Shown: one piece after another, positions 8,643 through 16,566 of the stretch
Position numbering within the stretch: position 1 is the stretch's first letter
How the letters are laid out: each line of letters begins with the position of its first letter
Assembly (NCBI RefSeq): GCF_002258785.1
Contig: NZ_NOYI01000027.1
Span: 372,001 to 436,000, forward strand
Length of the DNA stretch: 64,000 nt
Reading direction: 5' to 3'
DNA from: Rhodococcus sp. 06-235-1A
GTDB lineage: Bacteria > Actinomycetota > Actinomycetes > Mycobacteriales > Mycobacteriaceae
Notes under the pieces: generated by a model
What the model was told of the DNA's origin: nothing
What the model saw: only the letters and a program-made list of their open reading frames with translations
Databases searched by the model: none
Position numbers and translations under genes: made by a program

Positions 8643-9433
8643 GCGCTTCCGTTTCTGCCCGGCCGGTGAAACCGCGTTCGACATGGAAAACCGTTGTGAC
8701 ACTTGCCGTCATCGGGCTGATCACCGTCTGGGCGGGCATCGGTGTCGGTGCCGACCTCGGCGACATCATCGACAACTGGAGCAACGCCACCGGCAAGCTG
8801 ATTCAACTGGTGCAGCCGGACTACTGGTTCTTTCCCGAGACCGTCGACGCCATCCTCGAGACCTTGCAGATGGCCGTCATCGCGACTGCCATCGGTGCCG
8901 CGATCTCCTTTCCTCTCAGTTTTGCCGCCTCACGCGTCACCAACCCGAGCCGGCCGCTGCTGACGGTGGTGCGCGGGATCATGAACGTCGTTCGCGCAGT
9001 GCCCGATCTGCTGTACGCGGCGGTGTTGGTCGCGGTGGTCGGCACCGGTGCGCTGTCGGGAATTCTCGCGCTGATCGTGTTCAACGTCGGCATCATCGTC
9101 AAGCTCGTCTCTGAGGCGCTCGACTCGGTCGATCGTGGTCCTCAGGAAGCCGCCCTCGCCGCCGGTGGCTCCTGGATCGCGGCCGATCGCAGTGCCGTGG
9201 CGCCGCAGATCTTTCCGGCCTTCGTCTCGCAGAGCCTCTACACGTTGGAGCTGAACGTCCGAGCCTCGGCGGTCATCGGACTCGTCGGCGCAGGTGGCCT
9301 CGGCATGCTCATCGACAACGTCCGCACCTTCTACAAGTATCACCAACTCAGCCTCATCATTCTCGAGATTCTCGTCATCGTCCTGGCGCTGGAACTGATC
9401 TCGTCCTGGGCCCGTCGAAAGTTGGTCGGATGA
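8639..9433 (+). CDS. phnE: Phosphonate-type ABC transporter permease 1
   Basis: A 264-residue inner-membrane permease of the PhnE family. Seen: an N-terminal membrane helix (about residues 14-36), a DYWFFPETVDAILETLQMA entry segment, four to five further helices, and the cytoplasmic coupling loop EALDSVDRGPQEAALAAGGS that contains the EAA motif contacting PhnC. The GTG start overlaps the phnC stop (GTGA). It pairs with the second permease directly downstream to form a heterodimeric channel. Confidence 0.9.
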   Translation: MSASVSARPVKPRSTWKTVVTLAVIGLITVWAGIGVGADLGDIIDNWSNATGKLIQLVQPDYWFFPETVDAILETLQMAVIATAIGAAISFPLSFAASRVTNPSRPLLTVVRGIMNVVRAVPDLLYAAVLVAVVGTGALSGILALIVFNVGIIVKLVSEALDSVDRGPQEAALAAGGSWIAADRSAVAPQIFPAFVSQSLYTLELNVRASAVIGLVGAGGLGMLIDNVRTFYKYHQLSLIILEILVIVLALELISSWARRKLVG

Positions 9434-10305
9434 GCGTCATCGACCGCACCACCCGCGTCACCCCGGCTCGGCCGCGGAAACCGCGCAACCCCCTACACAC
9501 CGCGGTGTGGGTCGGCATCTTCGCCGTGTTCGCACTCTCGTTGTACGGCATCGAAATTCGCTGGGACAGGTTGCTGGATCTCCCGCAGAATCTGGTGCGC
9601 TACGCCGGCCTGATGTTCGTGCCACCGGACGTCTCCGCGCTCGGCAAGGCCGTCTCGGCCACCATCGAATCGGTCCAGATGGCGTGGTTCGGAACGGTGC
9701 TCGGCATCGTCGTGTCGTTTCCTCTGAGCTTCCTCGCGGCCGCGAACATCGGGCCGCTCTGGCTGCGGTGGCCGCTGCGCGTGGTGTTCGCCGTCATCAG
9801 AGCCGTGCCCGAGGTGGTGATCGCAATCCTCATCCTCTCGGTCACCGGACTCACGGCGTTCACCGGAGCGCTCGCCATCGCCGTCGGCTCGGTCGGCACC
9901 CTCGGCAAGTGGGGATACGAGGCCATCGAAGGAGCGGAGAAGGGGCCGATCGAAGCAGCCAGGGCGGCAGGTGGCTCGACGGCTCAGATCGTGCGCTGGG
10001 GACTGTGGACCGACGTCGCCCCCGAAGTGTTCGCTTTCTGGCTCTATCGCTTCGAGATCAACGTCCGCGCGTCGGCCATCCTCGGCTTGATCGGCGCAGG
10101 CGGCATCGGCAGCATGTTGGTCGACAACGTGCAGTACCGACAGTGGGGTGCGGTGGGCATGCTGCTGATCGTCGTCGTGGTCATCACCGTGATCATCGAT
10201 CAGATCTCCGGGCGGGTGCGTCGCCGCATCATCGACGGGCAGTGGGGCAGGAGCGGAGCCCGCGGAGCGACCAAACGGGGCTGGCGCGGATCGCGCAAGA
10301 TATGA
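9430..10305 (+). CDS. phnE: Phosphonate-type ABC transporter permease 2
   Basis: A 291-residue paralogue of the preceding permease. Seen: an Arg/Pro/Lys-rich cytoplasmic N-terminus, a first helix about residues 26-44, the core MAWFGTVLGIVVSFPLSFLA, and an EAA-type loop EAIEGAEKGPIEAARAAGGS. The C-terminal ~30 residues are Arg/Gly rich (RVRRRIIDGQWGRSG) and extend beyond the usual family end. ATGA overlaps on both sides show tight translational coupling with permease 1 and the RpiR gene. Separate genes for both permease halves are common in PhnCDE transporters with two E subunits. Confidence 0.9.
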   Translation: MSVIDRTTRVTPARPRKPRNPLHTAVWVGIFAVFALSLYGIEIRWDRLLDLPQNLVRYAGLMFVPPDVSALGKAVSATIESVQMAWFGTVLGIVVSFPLSFLAAANIGPLWLRWPLRVVFAVIRAVPEVVIAILILSVTGLTAFTGALAIAVGSVGTLGKWGYEAIEGAEKGPIEAARAAGGSTAQIVRWGLWTDVAPEVFAFWLYRFEINVRASAILGLIGAGGIGSMLVDNVQYRQWGAVGMLLIVVVVITVIIDQISGRVRRRIIDGQWGRSGARGATKRGWRGSRKI

Positions 10306-11159
10306 GCATGGATCTTGCGCCCGGTGGAGTCGTGCCGCACATCAGGTCGATCATTCCGTCGTTGCTCCCGGCCGAACGGGCCGTCGCCGAGGTCTTTCTC
10401 GAACGTCCCGCCGACATCGTCGAGATGTCCTCGCAGCAGGTCGCAGACGCGGCAGGCGCGTCGCGGGCCTCGGTGGTACGTACCTGCCAGAGTCTCGGCT
10501 TCGGCGGCTATCAACAGTTGAGGGTGCTGCTCGCGCGTGACGCGGCGCGAGCCCTACCCACCCAGGAGCGCTCGGCCGACGGTCCGTTCGCGATCGTGAC
10601 GGAGACGTTCGCCCACGTCGGTGACTCGATCGCGGCGATGACGGCACTGTTGACCACCGAGGACGTCACGCGTGCCGTGTCCACCCTCGCCGGTGCCGAG
10701 TCCATCGTGGTGATCGGTAACGGACTCTCGGCCGCGCTGGCCGCCGATACCGACGCCCGGATGCGCTCGCTGGGTCTGCGCTCGTACGCTCCCACCGACT
10801 CCATCGCCCAACAGGTTGCCGTCCGGCTTCTCACCGACCGCGACGTCGCCCTGATCATCAGCGGGTCGGGCGCGACGAGTGCATCGACCAAGGCCGCGCA
10901 GGCTGCTCGGGAGCGAGGGGCCACCGTTGTGTCGGTGACGTCGTTCGCTCGCTCGACTCTCGCGGCCGCGTCGGACATTGCCCTGGTCGTGGGCATGCGA
11001 GATCTGAGTTTTCAGCGCGAACTTGCTGTCACCAGCCGGATTCCGCACGTGATCCTGCTCGAGGGGCTGATGGCCGCGCTGACCGACGCGTTGGGCGACG
11101 AGGCGTCCGCAGCGATGGCCGCGACGCTCGAAGTCATTTCCGGCAACCTCGGTGAGTGA
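10302..11159 (+). CDS. MurR/RpiR-family transcriptional regulator
   Basis: A 285-residue regulator with an N-terminal RpiR helix-turn-helix (about residues 10-85; EMSSQQVADAAGASRASVVR is the recognition unit) and a C-terminal SIS sugar-isomerase domain (about 125-265; GAESIVVIGNGLSAALAAD and ALIISGSGATSASTKAAQAA). SIS domains in this family sense phosphosugars or other phosphorylated metabolites. Being the last gene of the HAD-phn operon (ATGA overlap), it probably controls that operon, perhaps at the palindrome 6097-6115. The family suggests the imported compound is a sugar or polyol phosphate rather than a simple phosphonate; that is inference. Confidence 0.85.
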   Translation: MSMDLAPGGVVPHIRSIIPSLLPAERAVAEVFLERPADIVEMSSQQVADAAGASRASVVRTCQSLGFGGYQQLRVLLARDAARALPTQERSADGPFAIVTETFAHVGDSIAAMTALLTTEDVTRAVSTLAGAESIVVIGNGLSAALAADTDARMRSLGLRSYAPTDSIAQQVAVRLLTDRDVALIISGSGATSASTKAAQAARERGATVVSVTSFARSTLAAASDIALVVGMRDLSFQRELAVTSRIPHVILLEGLMAALTDALGDEASAAMAATLEVISGNLGE

Positions 11160-11281
11160 AGCGTCACCTGTGGTCGGTGACACCGTCGCACCGGTGTGCA
11201 CGCTAGGTTCACTACGGTAGAAGGCGAGCAGCGGCGCTCCGCTGCCGCCGGCATGTCGACGACAGGACAGGGACCAACATC

Positions 11282-12301
11282 GTGAGTACAGACGACGCTG
11301 CCGTAGCAACGGTCGTTGCCGGAGTCGACCTGGGTGACCCGGAGCTCGCGCGATCCGTCGCCGACGGCCTCGCACGCGTCGAGGAATTGATGATCAGTGA
11401 ACTCTCCGACGGAGAAGAGTTCCTGACCGAGGCCGCGCTGCACCTGGCCAAGGCCGGCGGAAAGCGATTCCGGCCCCTGTTCACTGTGCTCACCGGCCAG
11501 CTGGGACCGTCACCGACCGACCCGGCGATCGTCACTGCCGCCACGGTCGTCGAGCTGGTACACCTGGCGACGCTCTACCACGACGACGTCATGGACGAGG
11601 CGTCGATGCGCCGAGGTGCGGAGAGCGCGAACTCACGCTGGGGCAACAGTGTGGCGATCCTCGCAGGCGACTATCTGTTCGCGCACGCGTCGCGGCTGGT
11701 GTCCACGCTCGGTCCCGACGCCGTGCGGATCATCGCCGAGACCTTCGCCGAGCTGGTCACCGGCCAGATGCGTGAGACGATCGGAGCGAAGGGTTCGGAG
11801 GATCCCGTCGCGCACTACTTGAAAGTCGTGTGGGAGAAGACCGGCTCGCTGATCGCGTCGTGCGGACGCTTCGGCGGAACGTTCAGCGGCGGCGACGCCG
11901 AGCACGTGGGACGCCTCGAGCGCCTCGGCGACGCCGTCGGTACTGCCTTCCAGATCTCCGACGACATCATCGACATCTCCTCGGCCACCGAGCAGTCCGG
12001 CAAGACTCCCGGGACCGACCTTCGCGAGGGTGTACACACGTTGCCGGTGCTCTTCGCACTGCGCGAAGAGGGTGCCGACGGCGACCGGCTGCGCGAGATC
12101 CTGGCCGGGCCGGTGACCGAGGACGCGCTGGTGACGGAGGCTCTCGAACTGTTGCAGCGTTCGCCCGGAATGGTCTCGGCGAAGAAGACACTCGGCGAGT
12201 ATGCCGCTCGGGCTCATGCAGAACTCGCGTTGCTGCCGCAGGGCCCGGCCAATGACGCTCTCGGCCGATTGGTGGATTACACCGTCGAACGCGTGGGCTG
12301 A
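11282..12301 (+). CDS. Long-chain polyprenyl diphosphate synthase
   Basis: A 339-residue trans-prenyltransferase. Seen: the first Asp-rich motif DDVMD (residues 101-105) followed by MRRG, the KAGGKRFRP substrate-binding segment near residue 58, the GQ motif in LVTGQMRE, and the second Asp-rich motif DDIID near residue 227. Residues just before the first motif are small or aliphatic with no large aromatic block at the fifth position, which in this family favours long (C35-C50) products. Placement next to menaquinone genes and htpX matches Mtb grcC1 (Rv0562), so it probably makes the menaquinone side chain. GTG start with no nearby alternative. Confidence 0.88.
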   Translation: MSTDDAAVATVVAGVDLGDPELARSVADGLARVEELMISELSDGEEFLTEAALHLAKAGGKRFRPLFTVLTGQLGPSPTDPAIVTAATVVELVHLATLYHDDVMDEASMRRGAESANSRWGNSVAILAGDYLFAHASRLVSTLGPDAVRIIAETFAELVTGQMRETIGAKGSEDPVAHYLKVVWEKTGSLIASCGRFGGTFSGGDAEHVGRLERLGDAVGTAFQISDDIIDISSATEQSGKTPGTDLREGVHTLPVLFALREEGADGDRLREILAGPVTEDALVTEALELLQRSPGMVSAKKTLGEYAARAHAELALLPQGPANDALGRLVDYTVERVG

Positions 12302-12374
12302 CGACCGGGGAACTGCAGCTCGGGGTGTTTTCGTTGAATCGGGTAGTACCCGGTACGAGGAGGCACCTTCAGAC

Positions 12375-13244
12375 ATGAACGGCTACGCGAATGGCGTCAA
12401 AACTTTCGGCCTGCTGGTCGGGATGTCGGCGCTCATCGTCTTCATCGGCTCACTGTTCGGCAATGCGACGATTCTGATCGGCTCGATCGTCCTGGCCGTC
12501 GGCGTCAACGGCTACGCGTACTTCAACAGCGCGAAGATGGCGTTGCGGTCGATGCACGCGGTGCCGGTGACCGAGCTCGAGCAGCCGGCGATGTATCGGA
12601 TCGTCCGCGAGTTGGCAACGGCCGCTCATCAGCCGATGCCTGCGCTGTACGTGAGTCCGACCGACAACCCCAATGCGTTCGCAACCGGACGCAACCCACG
12701 CAACGCTGCGGTGTGCTGCACCGAGGGCATTCTGCGCATCCTCGACGAGCGCGAACTGCGGGCGGTGCTCGGCCACGAACTCTCGCACGTCTACAACCGG
12801 GACATTCTGATCTCGTCGGTGGCAGGAGCGATGGCCGCCGTTATCTCCGGCCTGGCCAACCTGGCCTTCTTCGCCAACATCTTCGGCGGACGCGGCAACG
12901 GGGGACCGAACCCGATCGCGCTGCTGCTGGTGTCGATGCTGGGACCCATTGCCGCCACGCTGGTTCGCCTCGCGGTCTCTCGCTCGCGTGAGTACCAAGC
13001 CGACCAGTCCGGTGCCGAACTGACCGGCGATCCGCTGGCTCTTGCGTCGGCGCTGCGCAAGCTCGAGCAGGGAGTGCAGTTGGCGCCGCTGCCGCCCGAG
13101 CCGCGGTTGGCTGCCGAGTCGCATCTGATGATCGCCAATCCGTTCCGGATCGGCGACAAGGCGGGTGCGCTCTTCGCCACCCACCCGCCGATGGCCGACC
13201 GTATCGAGCGACTCGAGCGGATGGCCGGCCATCGGCCGTACTGA
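12375..13244 (+). CDS. htpX: Membrane zinc metalloprotease HtpX
   Basis: A 289-residue M48B protease for quality control of membrane proteins. Seen: two N-terminal membrane helices (about 10-28 and 31-50), the zinc motif HELSH (residues 134-138), a second membrane pair about 148-195, and the third zinc ligand Glu in SREYQADQ. The ATG at 12375 matches the usual MNGYANGVKT N-terminus; the longer frame upstream overlaps the prenyl synthase. Same neighbour order as Mtb Rv0562-Rv0563. Followed by a long palindrome shared with the convergent yajQ gene. Confidence 0.95.
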   Translation: MNGYANGVKTFGLLVGMSALIVFIGSLFGNATILIGSIVLAVGVNGYAYFNSAKMALRSMHAVPVTELEQPAMYRIVRELATAAHQPMPALYVSPTDNPNAFATGRNPRNAAVCCTEGILRILDERELRAVLGHELSHVYNRDILISSVAGAMAAVISGLANLAFFANIFGGRGNGGPNPIALLLVSMLGPIAATLVRLAVSRSREYQADQSGAELTGDPLALASALRKLEQGVQLAPLPPEPRLAAESHLMIANPFRIGDKAGALFATHPPMADRIERLERMAGHRPY

Positions 13245-13256
13245 CGGGAGCCTGCG

Positions 13257-13304
13257 GCATGTGAGCGGAAACTCGTAGCGGGCTACGAGGTTCCGTTCAC
13301 ATGC
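13257..13304. repeat. Palindromic repeat element, copy 1 (also terminator-like)
   Basis: A near-perfect 23-bp hairpin with a 2-bp centre lies between the convergent htpX and yajQ stops. Its arms carry GTGAGCGGAA and CTCGTAGC. A closely related hairpin with the same GTGAGC(A/G)GAAA...TCGTAG arms follows rpoC at 57010-57051. Two related copies, both just past gene ends, suggest a dispersed palindromic family rather than an ordinary terminator; no T-run follows. Confidence 0.7.
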
Positions 13305-13316
13305 GGCGCAGCCGCT

Positions 13317-13817
13317 CTATCGGTAGTTGACGAACTGCAGTGCGATGCCGAAGTCCTCGTTCTTGAGCAACTGCTGGATGGCCTGGAGGTCGTCGCGCTT
13401 CTTGCTGCTCACACGCAGCTCGTCACCCTGGATCTGAGCCTTGACGCCCTTGGGGCCGTCGTCGCGGATCTTCTTGGAGATCTTCTTCGCGTTCTCGGTG
13501 GTGATGCCTTGCACGAGCTTGCCGGTGACTTTGTAGACCTTGCCGGACGCGGCCGGGTCGTTGGTCTCGAAAGCCTTGAGCGAGACGTCGCGTCGAATCA
13601 GCTTCTCCTTGAACACGTCGAGGGCAGCCTTGACCTTTTCCTCGGACTCGGAGGTGATGACGATGGTTTCGGCCTCGCCGCTGCCGGACCATTCGATACT
13701 GGTGTCGGAGCCGCGGAAGTCGAAGCGGGTCGCCAACTCCTTGGCGGCTTGTCCCAGAGCGTTGTCCACTTCCTGCCGGTCGACTTTGCTCACTACGTCG
13801 AAGGACGAATCAGCCAC
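13317..13817 (-). CDS. YajQ family nucleotide-binding protein
   Basis: A 166-residue protein matching the YajQ/DUF520 family in length and throughout: MADSSFDVVSKVDRQEVDNA start, ATRFDFRGSDTSIEW, two tandem ferredoxin-like domains, and the LQAIQQLLKNEDFGIALQFVNYR-type end (here split for brevity: DFGIALQFVNYR). Family members bind nucleic acid or cyclic di-GMP; which applies here is unknown. Cytosolic and soluble. It is convergent with htpX and separated from it by the palindrome at 13257-13304. Mtb has the equivalent gene close by (Rv0566c). Confidence 0.93.
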   Translation of the reverse strand: MADSSFDVVSKVDRQEVDNALGQAAKELATRFDFRGSDTSIEWSGSGEAETIVITSESEEKVKAALDVFKEKLIRRDVSLKAFETNDPAASGKVYKVTGKLVQGITTENAKKISKKIRDDGPKGVKAQIQGDELRVSSKKRDDLQAIQQLLKNEDFGIALQFVNYR

Positions 13818-13919
13818 TTCTCACACTCTCCAGTCGAATCGAAAATTTGATGTGGCGATGGTGTCGGTCCACATCCTGCAGGGACTTTATCGGCCCGCTA
13901 CCGACCGTATCCACCCGGT

Positions 13920-13950
13920 TTGCGTTCCGGGGGGACGTTCGTTGTATTCT
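13920..13950 (+). promoter_or_regulatory. Possible promoter of tRNA-Tyr
   Basis: A TATTCT -10-like hexamer (13945-13950) lies 42 bp before the mature tRNA-Tyr 5' end. The best -35 candidate is TTGCGT at 13920-13925, with a long 19-bp spacer. Placement fits a tRNA promoter; the -35 is weak. Confidence 0.35.
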
Positions 13951-13992
13951 TCTCACCGCGCCGAAGAGCAGTACGAGCTTCGATCGCAGCAC

Positions 13993-14075
13993 GGCAGATT
14001 GCCCGAGCGGCCAATGGGAGCGGACTGTAAATCCGTCGGCTTATGCCTACGTAGGTTCGAATCCTACATCTGCCA
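13993..14075 (+). tRNA. tRNA-Tyr (GTA)
   Basis: An 83-nt class II tRNA with a long variable arm. The acceptor stem GGCAGAT pairs with ATCTGCC, the anticodon loop reads CTGTAAA (anticodon GTA), and the T arm has GGTTCGAATCC. Discriminator base A; CCA is not encoded. Confidence 0.95.
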
Positions 14076-14222
14076 CACCTGGAACCCCGGCGAGTGTTCT
14101 CTCGCTGGGGTTTCCATGTGAAGAGGACATGGATGGGTCGCTGACCACGCAATTTGGTAGTCGGCGCTCCGAATGTGTAACCTCTTGAAGGCTTCAGCGC
14201 ACGGCAACATGCGTAGTTGCTC

Positions 14223-14295
14223 GCCCCCTTAGCTCAGTCGGTAGAGCGTTTCCATGGTAAGGAAAAGGTCAACGGTTCGATTCCGTTAGGGGGCT
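14223..14295 (+). tRNA. tRNA-Thr (GGT)
   Basis: A 73-nt cloverleaf with acceptor GCCCCCT/AGGGGGC, D arm TAGCTCAGTCGGTAGAGC, anticodon GGT within CATGGTAAG, and T loop GGTTCGATTCC. It precedes tRNA-Met and rpmG as in mycobacteria (thrT-metT-rpmG2). Confidence 0.96.
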
Positions 14296-14357
14296 CGCTG
14301 GATTGGATGGCTCGACGTCTCGTTCCCCACGTGGGATGGTGGACGATGAGCACCTGA

Positions 14358-14430
14358 GGCGGTGTAGCTCAGTTGGTAGAGCAAACGACTCATAATCGTT
14401 GCGTCGCCGGTTCAAGTCCGGTCACCGCTA
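14358..14430 (+). tRNA. tRNA-Met (CAT), elongator type
   Basis: A 73-nt cloverleaf with acceptor GGCGGTG/CACCGCT (terminal G-T wobble), D arm TAGCTCAGTTGGTAGAGC, anticodon CAT in CTCATAATC and T loop GGTTCAAGTCC. The first acceptor base pair is paired and there is no run of three G-C pairs in the anticodon stem, so it is not the initiator. Could in principle be an Ile tRNA with modified C34, but position beside tRNA-Thr and rpmG matches metT. Confidence 0.93.
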
Positions 14431-14511
14431 CACAGTAGGCAAGCACGACATGCAGCACCCACGAACAGTCCTGATTGACCCAGATCAGATTTACCCGAAA
14501 GTAGGCGTCCA

Positions 14512-14679
14512 GTGGCCTCCTCCACCGATGTGCGGCCCAAGATCACCTTGGCCTGCGAGGTTTGCAAGCACCGCAACTACATCACCAAGAAGAACCGTCG
14601 GAACGATCCCGACCGCATCGAGCTGAAGAAGTTCTGCTCCAACTGCGGCACGCACCGGGCTCACCGCGAGTCTCGCTGA
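14512..14679 (+). CDS. rpmG: 50S ribosomal protein L33, zinc-ribbon form
   Basis: A 55-residue protein starting at GTG and reading VASSTDVRPKITLACEVC at the N-terminus. Two CxxC pairs (CEVC and CSNC) form a zinc ribbon, so this is the zinc-containing L33 type rather than the zinc-independent paralogue. Basic middle section NYITKKNRRNDPDRIELKK and end HRAHRESR are typical of L33. It sits between tRNA-Met and hadA, as Mtb rpmG2 does. The mature protein is part of the 50S subunit near the E site. Confidence 0.94.
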   Translation: MASSTDVRPKITLACEVCKHRNYITKKNRRNDPDRIELKKFCSNCGTHRAHRESR

Positions 14680-14788
14680 TCCGCACGGCTCGCTGGTTCG
14701 CAGTTCCGATCTCTAATCGGCGCCCGGCGTTAGGTCACATTTTCTTCCCCTAACGGCTCTTGCGTCCAGGGTAGAAAAGGTCTCCACC

Positions 14789-15331
14789 GTGTCACAAGCT
14801 CCACACGACGTCCCGGCCATGGATGCATCCGCACACGCGGCATCCATGGTCGGTTCTCATTTTCGCGTCGACGACTTCTACGAGGTCGGCCGTGAGAAGG
14901 TTCGTGAATATGCGCGTGCCGTCCAAGATTTTCATCCCGCGCATCACGACGAGGACGCAGCGAAGGGCCTCGGTTACGACGGTCTCCTCGCGCCCTTGAC
15001 CTTCATTTCCCTGCTCGGCATCATGTCGCAGACCCGGATGTTGCAAGAGTTCATCACGGGATACGACCCGAGTCAGATTCTGCAGACCGATCAGAAGCTG
15101 GAATTCCATCGCCCGATCCAGGTGGGCGATCGAATTTTCTGCGACGTGTATCTCGAGTCGTTCCGGCAGATGAGCGGCAGCGACATCATGACCACCAAGA
15201 ACATCATCACCGATCAGAACGGCGATCTCGTTCAGACCACCTGGACGACCATCGTGGCGCGTACCGGCGGGGAGATCGACGAGAACATCGCCCATGCGGT
15301 GAAGGAAGTGATCAGGCATGGCGCTTCGTAA
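14789..15331 (+). CDS. hadA: (3R)-hydroxyacyl-ACP dehydratase subunit HadA
   Basis: A 180-residue hotdog-fold protein that acts in the FAS-II cycle elongating meromycolate chains. Seen: GSHFRVDDFYEVGREKVREY start, the HHDEDAAKGLGYDGLLAP hydratase-like loop that lacks the full catalytic Asp/His pair, and the core LEFHRPIQVGDRIFCDVYLE. In Mtb HadA is the substrate-stabilising partner and HadB the catalytic one. GTG start with GAAAAGGT upstream. Its stop overlaps the hadB start (14 bp), so the two subunits are coupled. Confidence 0.93.
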   Translation: MSQAPHDVPAMDASAHAASMVGSHFRVDDFYEVGREKVREYARAVQDFHPAHHDEDAAKGLGYDGLLAPLTFISLLGIMSQTRMLQEFITGYDPSQILQTDQKLEFHRPIQVGDRIFCDVYLESFRQMSGSDIMTTKNIITDQNGDLVQTTWTTIVARTGGEIDENIAHAVKEVIRHGAS

Positions 15332-15743
15332 CTTCGACGACGTATCGGTCGGCGAGGAGCTGCCTGCGCGAGTGGTGTCCCTGACCCGCGGCGACCTGGT
15401 GAACTATGCGGGCGTGTCCGGCGATCCCAATCCGATCCACTGGAGCGACGAAGTCGTCGAGCTGGCCGGATTGGACGACGTCATCGCGCACGGAATGCTC
15501 ACGATGGGCCTCGGTGCAGGCTTCGTCACGTCGTGGCTCGGCGACCCGGGTGCGGTCACCGAGTACAACGTGCGCTTCACCAGTGCGGTGTACGTCCCGG
15601 CCGACTCCCCGGCGTCGGTGGAGTTCACCGGCAAGATCAAGTCGGTGGACGCCGATGAGCGAACCGCGACGGTCGCCATCGTCGCGAAGTCCGCAGGCAA
15701 GAAGATTTTCGGGCGAGCGACCGCCACGGTCCGCTTGGCCTGA
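15318..15743 (+). CDS. hadB: (3R)-hydroxyacyl-ACP dehydratase subunit HadB
   Basis: A 141-residue R-hydratase hotdog protein. Seen: the hydratase motif YAGVSGDPNPIHWSDEVVE with catalytic Asp and His, the AHGMLTMGLGAGFVT central helix segment, and the YNVRFTSAVYVP strand. It forms the active site of the HadAB dehydratase that removes water from 3-hydroxyacyl-AcpM. The start overlaps hadA by 14 bp. In Mtb a third gene, hadC, follows; here the next gene is tRNA-Trp, so hadC is absent from this locus. Confidence 0.94.
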   Translation: MALRNFDDVSVGEELPARVVSLTRGDLVNYAGVSGDPNPIHWSDEVVELAGLDDVIAHGMLTMGLGAGFVTSWLGDPGAVTEYNVRFTSAVYVPADSPASVEFTGKIKSVDADERTATVAIVAKSAGKKIFGRATATVRLA

Positions 15744-15930
15744 GCATGGTCGACCCGGTGGAGATCGTTCACCGCCGGGACGACGGGATTTATCTGTTCC
15801 GAAGGGTGTGCAGTACACTGAGATTTCTGGGGTAATCCGGCGCTCTGCGCTGCCCGCGTCCTCTTCCGGAGGGTCCGTGGGCCGTGTGTGAGTCGGATGG
15901 ACACCAGAGCGGCCGAGAAGTTTCGGCCGA

Positions 15931-16003
<73 letters not shown>

Positions 16004-16033
16004 CCCAAGGTGTCAGCAACTGAGAGGAACGAC

Positions 16034-16501
16034 GTGAGCGAGGAGCGCGGTAAGCGCGACGGTCGATCGGAGGAGTTCGAGAACTCTTCGGCTTCAGACG
16101 ACGTCGCACCTGGCTCCGAGGGCCGTCTCTCCGATGCTGATACGTCCGCCGGTGATTCTTCGGAGGGCGCAGTCGTCCCCACCGGCAAGCGATCGTCCGG
16201 CAGGTCCCGCAGCGGCGCTGCAGGGGTGTCCGTGTCGAAGGCTCCAGCAGCATCGGCCAAGACCAAGCCAAGCAAGACACGTTCGGGCAAGGTCAAGGCC
16301 GACAAGCGACCGAATGTCTTTCTGCGTCTGCTGCAGTTCTTCCGCGAGGTCGTCGCCGAGCTCCGCAAGGTCATCTGGCCGAACAAGAAACAGATGGTCA
16401 CCTACACCACCGTCGTGCTCGTCTTCCTGGCGTTCATGGTTGCGTACATCAGCGGCCTCGACGTGCTGTTCCTCAGGGGCGTCGGCTGGCTGTTCGGCTG
16501 A
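16034..16501 (+). CDS. secE: Preprotein translocase subunit SecE
   Basis: A 155-residue protein with a ~95-residue disordered, Ser/Ala/Lys-rich N-terminal tail and a C-terminal SecE core. Seen: the amphipathic helix LQFFREVVAELRKVIWPNKK, diagnostic of SecE, then one membrane helix (TTVVLVFLAFMVAYISGLDV). SecE clamps SecY in the translocon. The GTG at 16034 has GAGAGG upstream; a longer frame starting inside tRNA-Trp was rejected. The long N-terminal tail is usual in mycolic-acid actinobacteria. Precedes nusG. Confidence 0.94.
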   Translation: MSEERGKRDGRSEEFENSSASDDVAPGSEGRLSDADTSAGDSSEGAVVPTGKRSSGRSRSGAAGVSVSKAPAASAKTKPSKTRSGKVKADKRPNVFLRLLQFFREVVAELRKVIWPNKKQMVTYTTVVLVFLAFMVAYISGLDVLFLRGVGWLFG

Positions 16502-16566
16502 CCGATACGGCTGCCGTGACTTTTCGACGATCGAACCGAGCAGGAAACTAGAGAAAGGGTGCTGAC

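Noticed and set aside
6151..10305. Phosphonate degradation locus
   Set aside because: Transporter parts are PhnC/D/E-like, but no C-P lyase, phosphonatase partner or aminotransferase gene is present.
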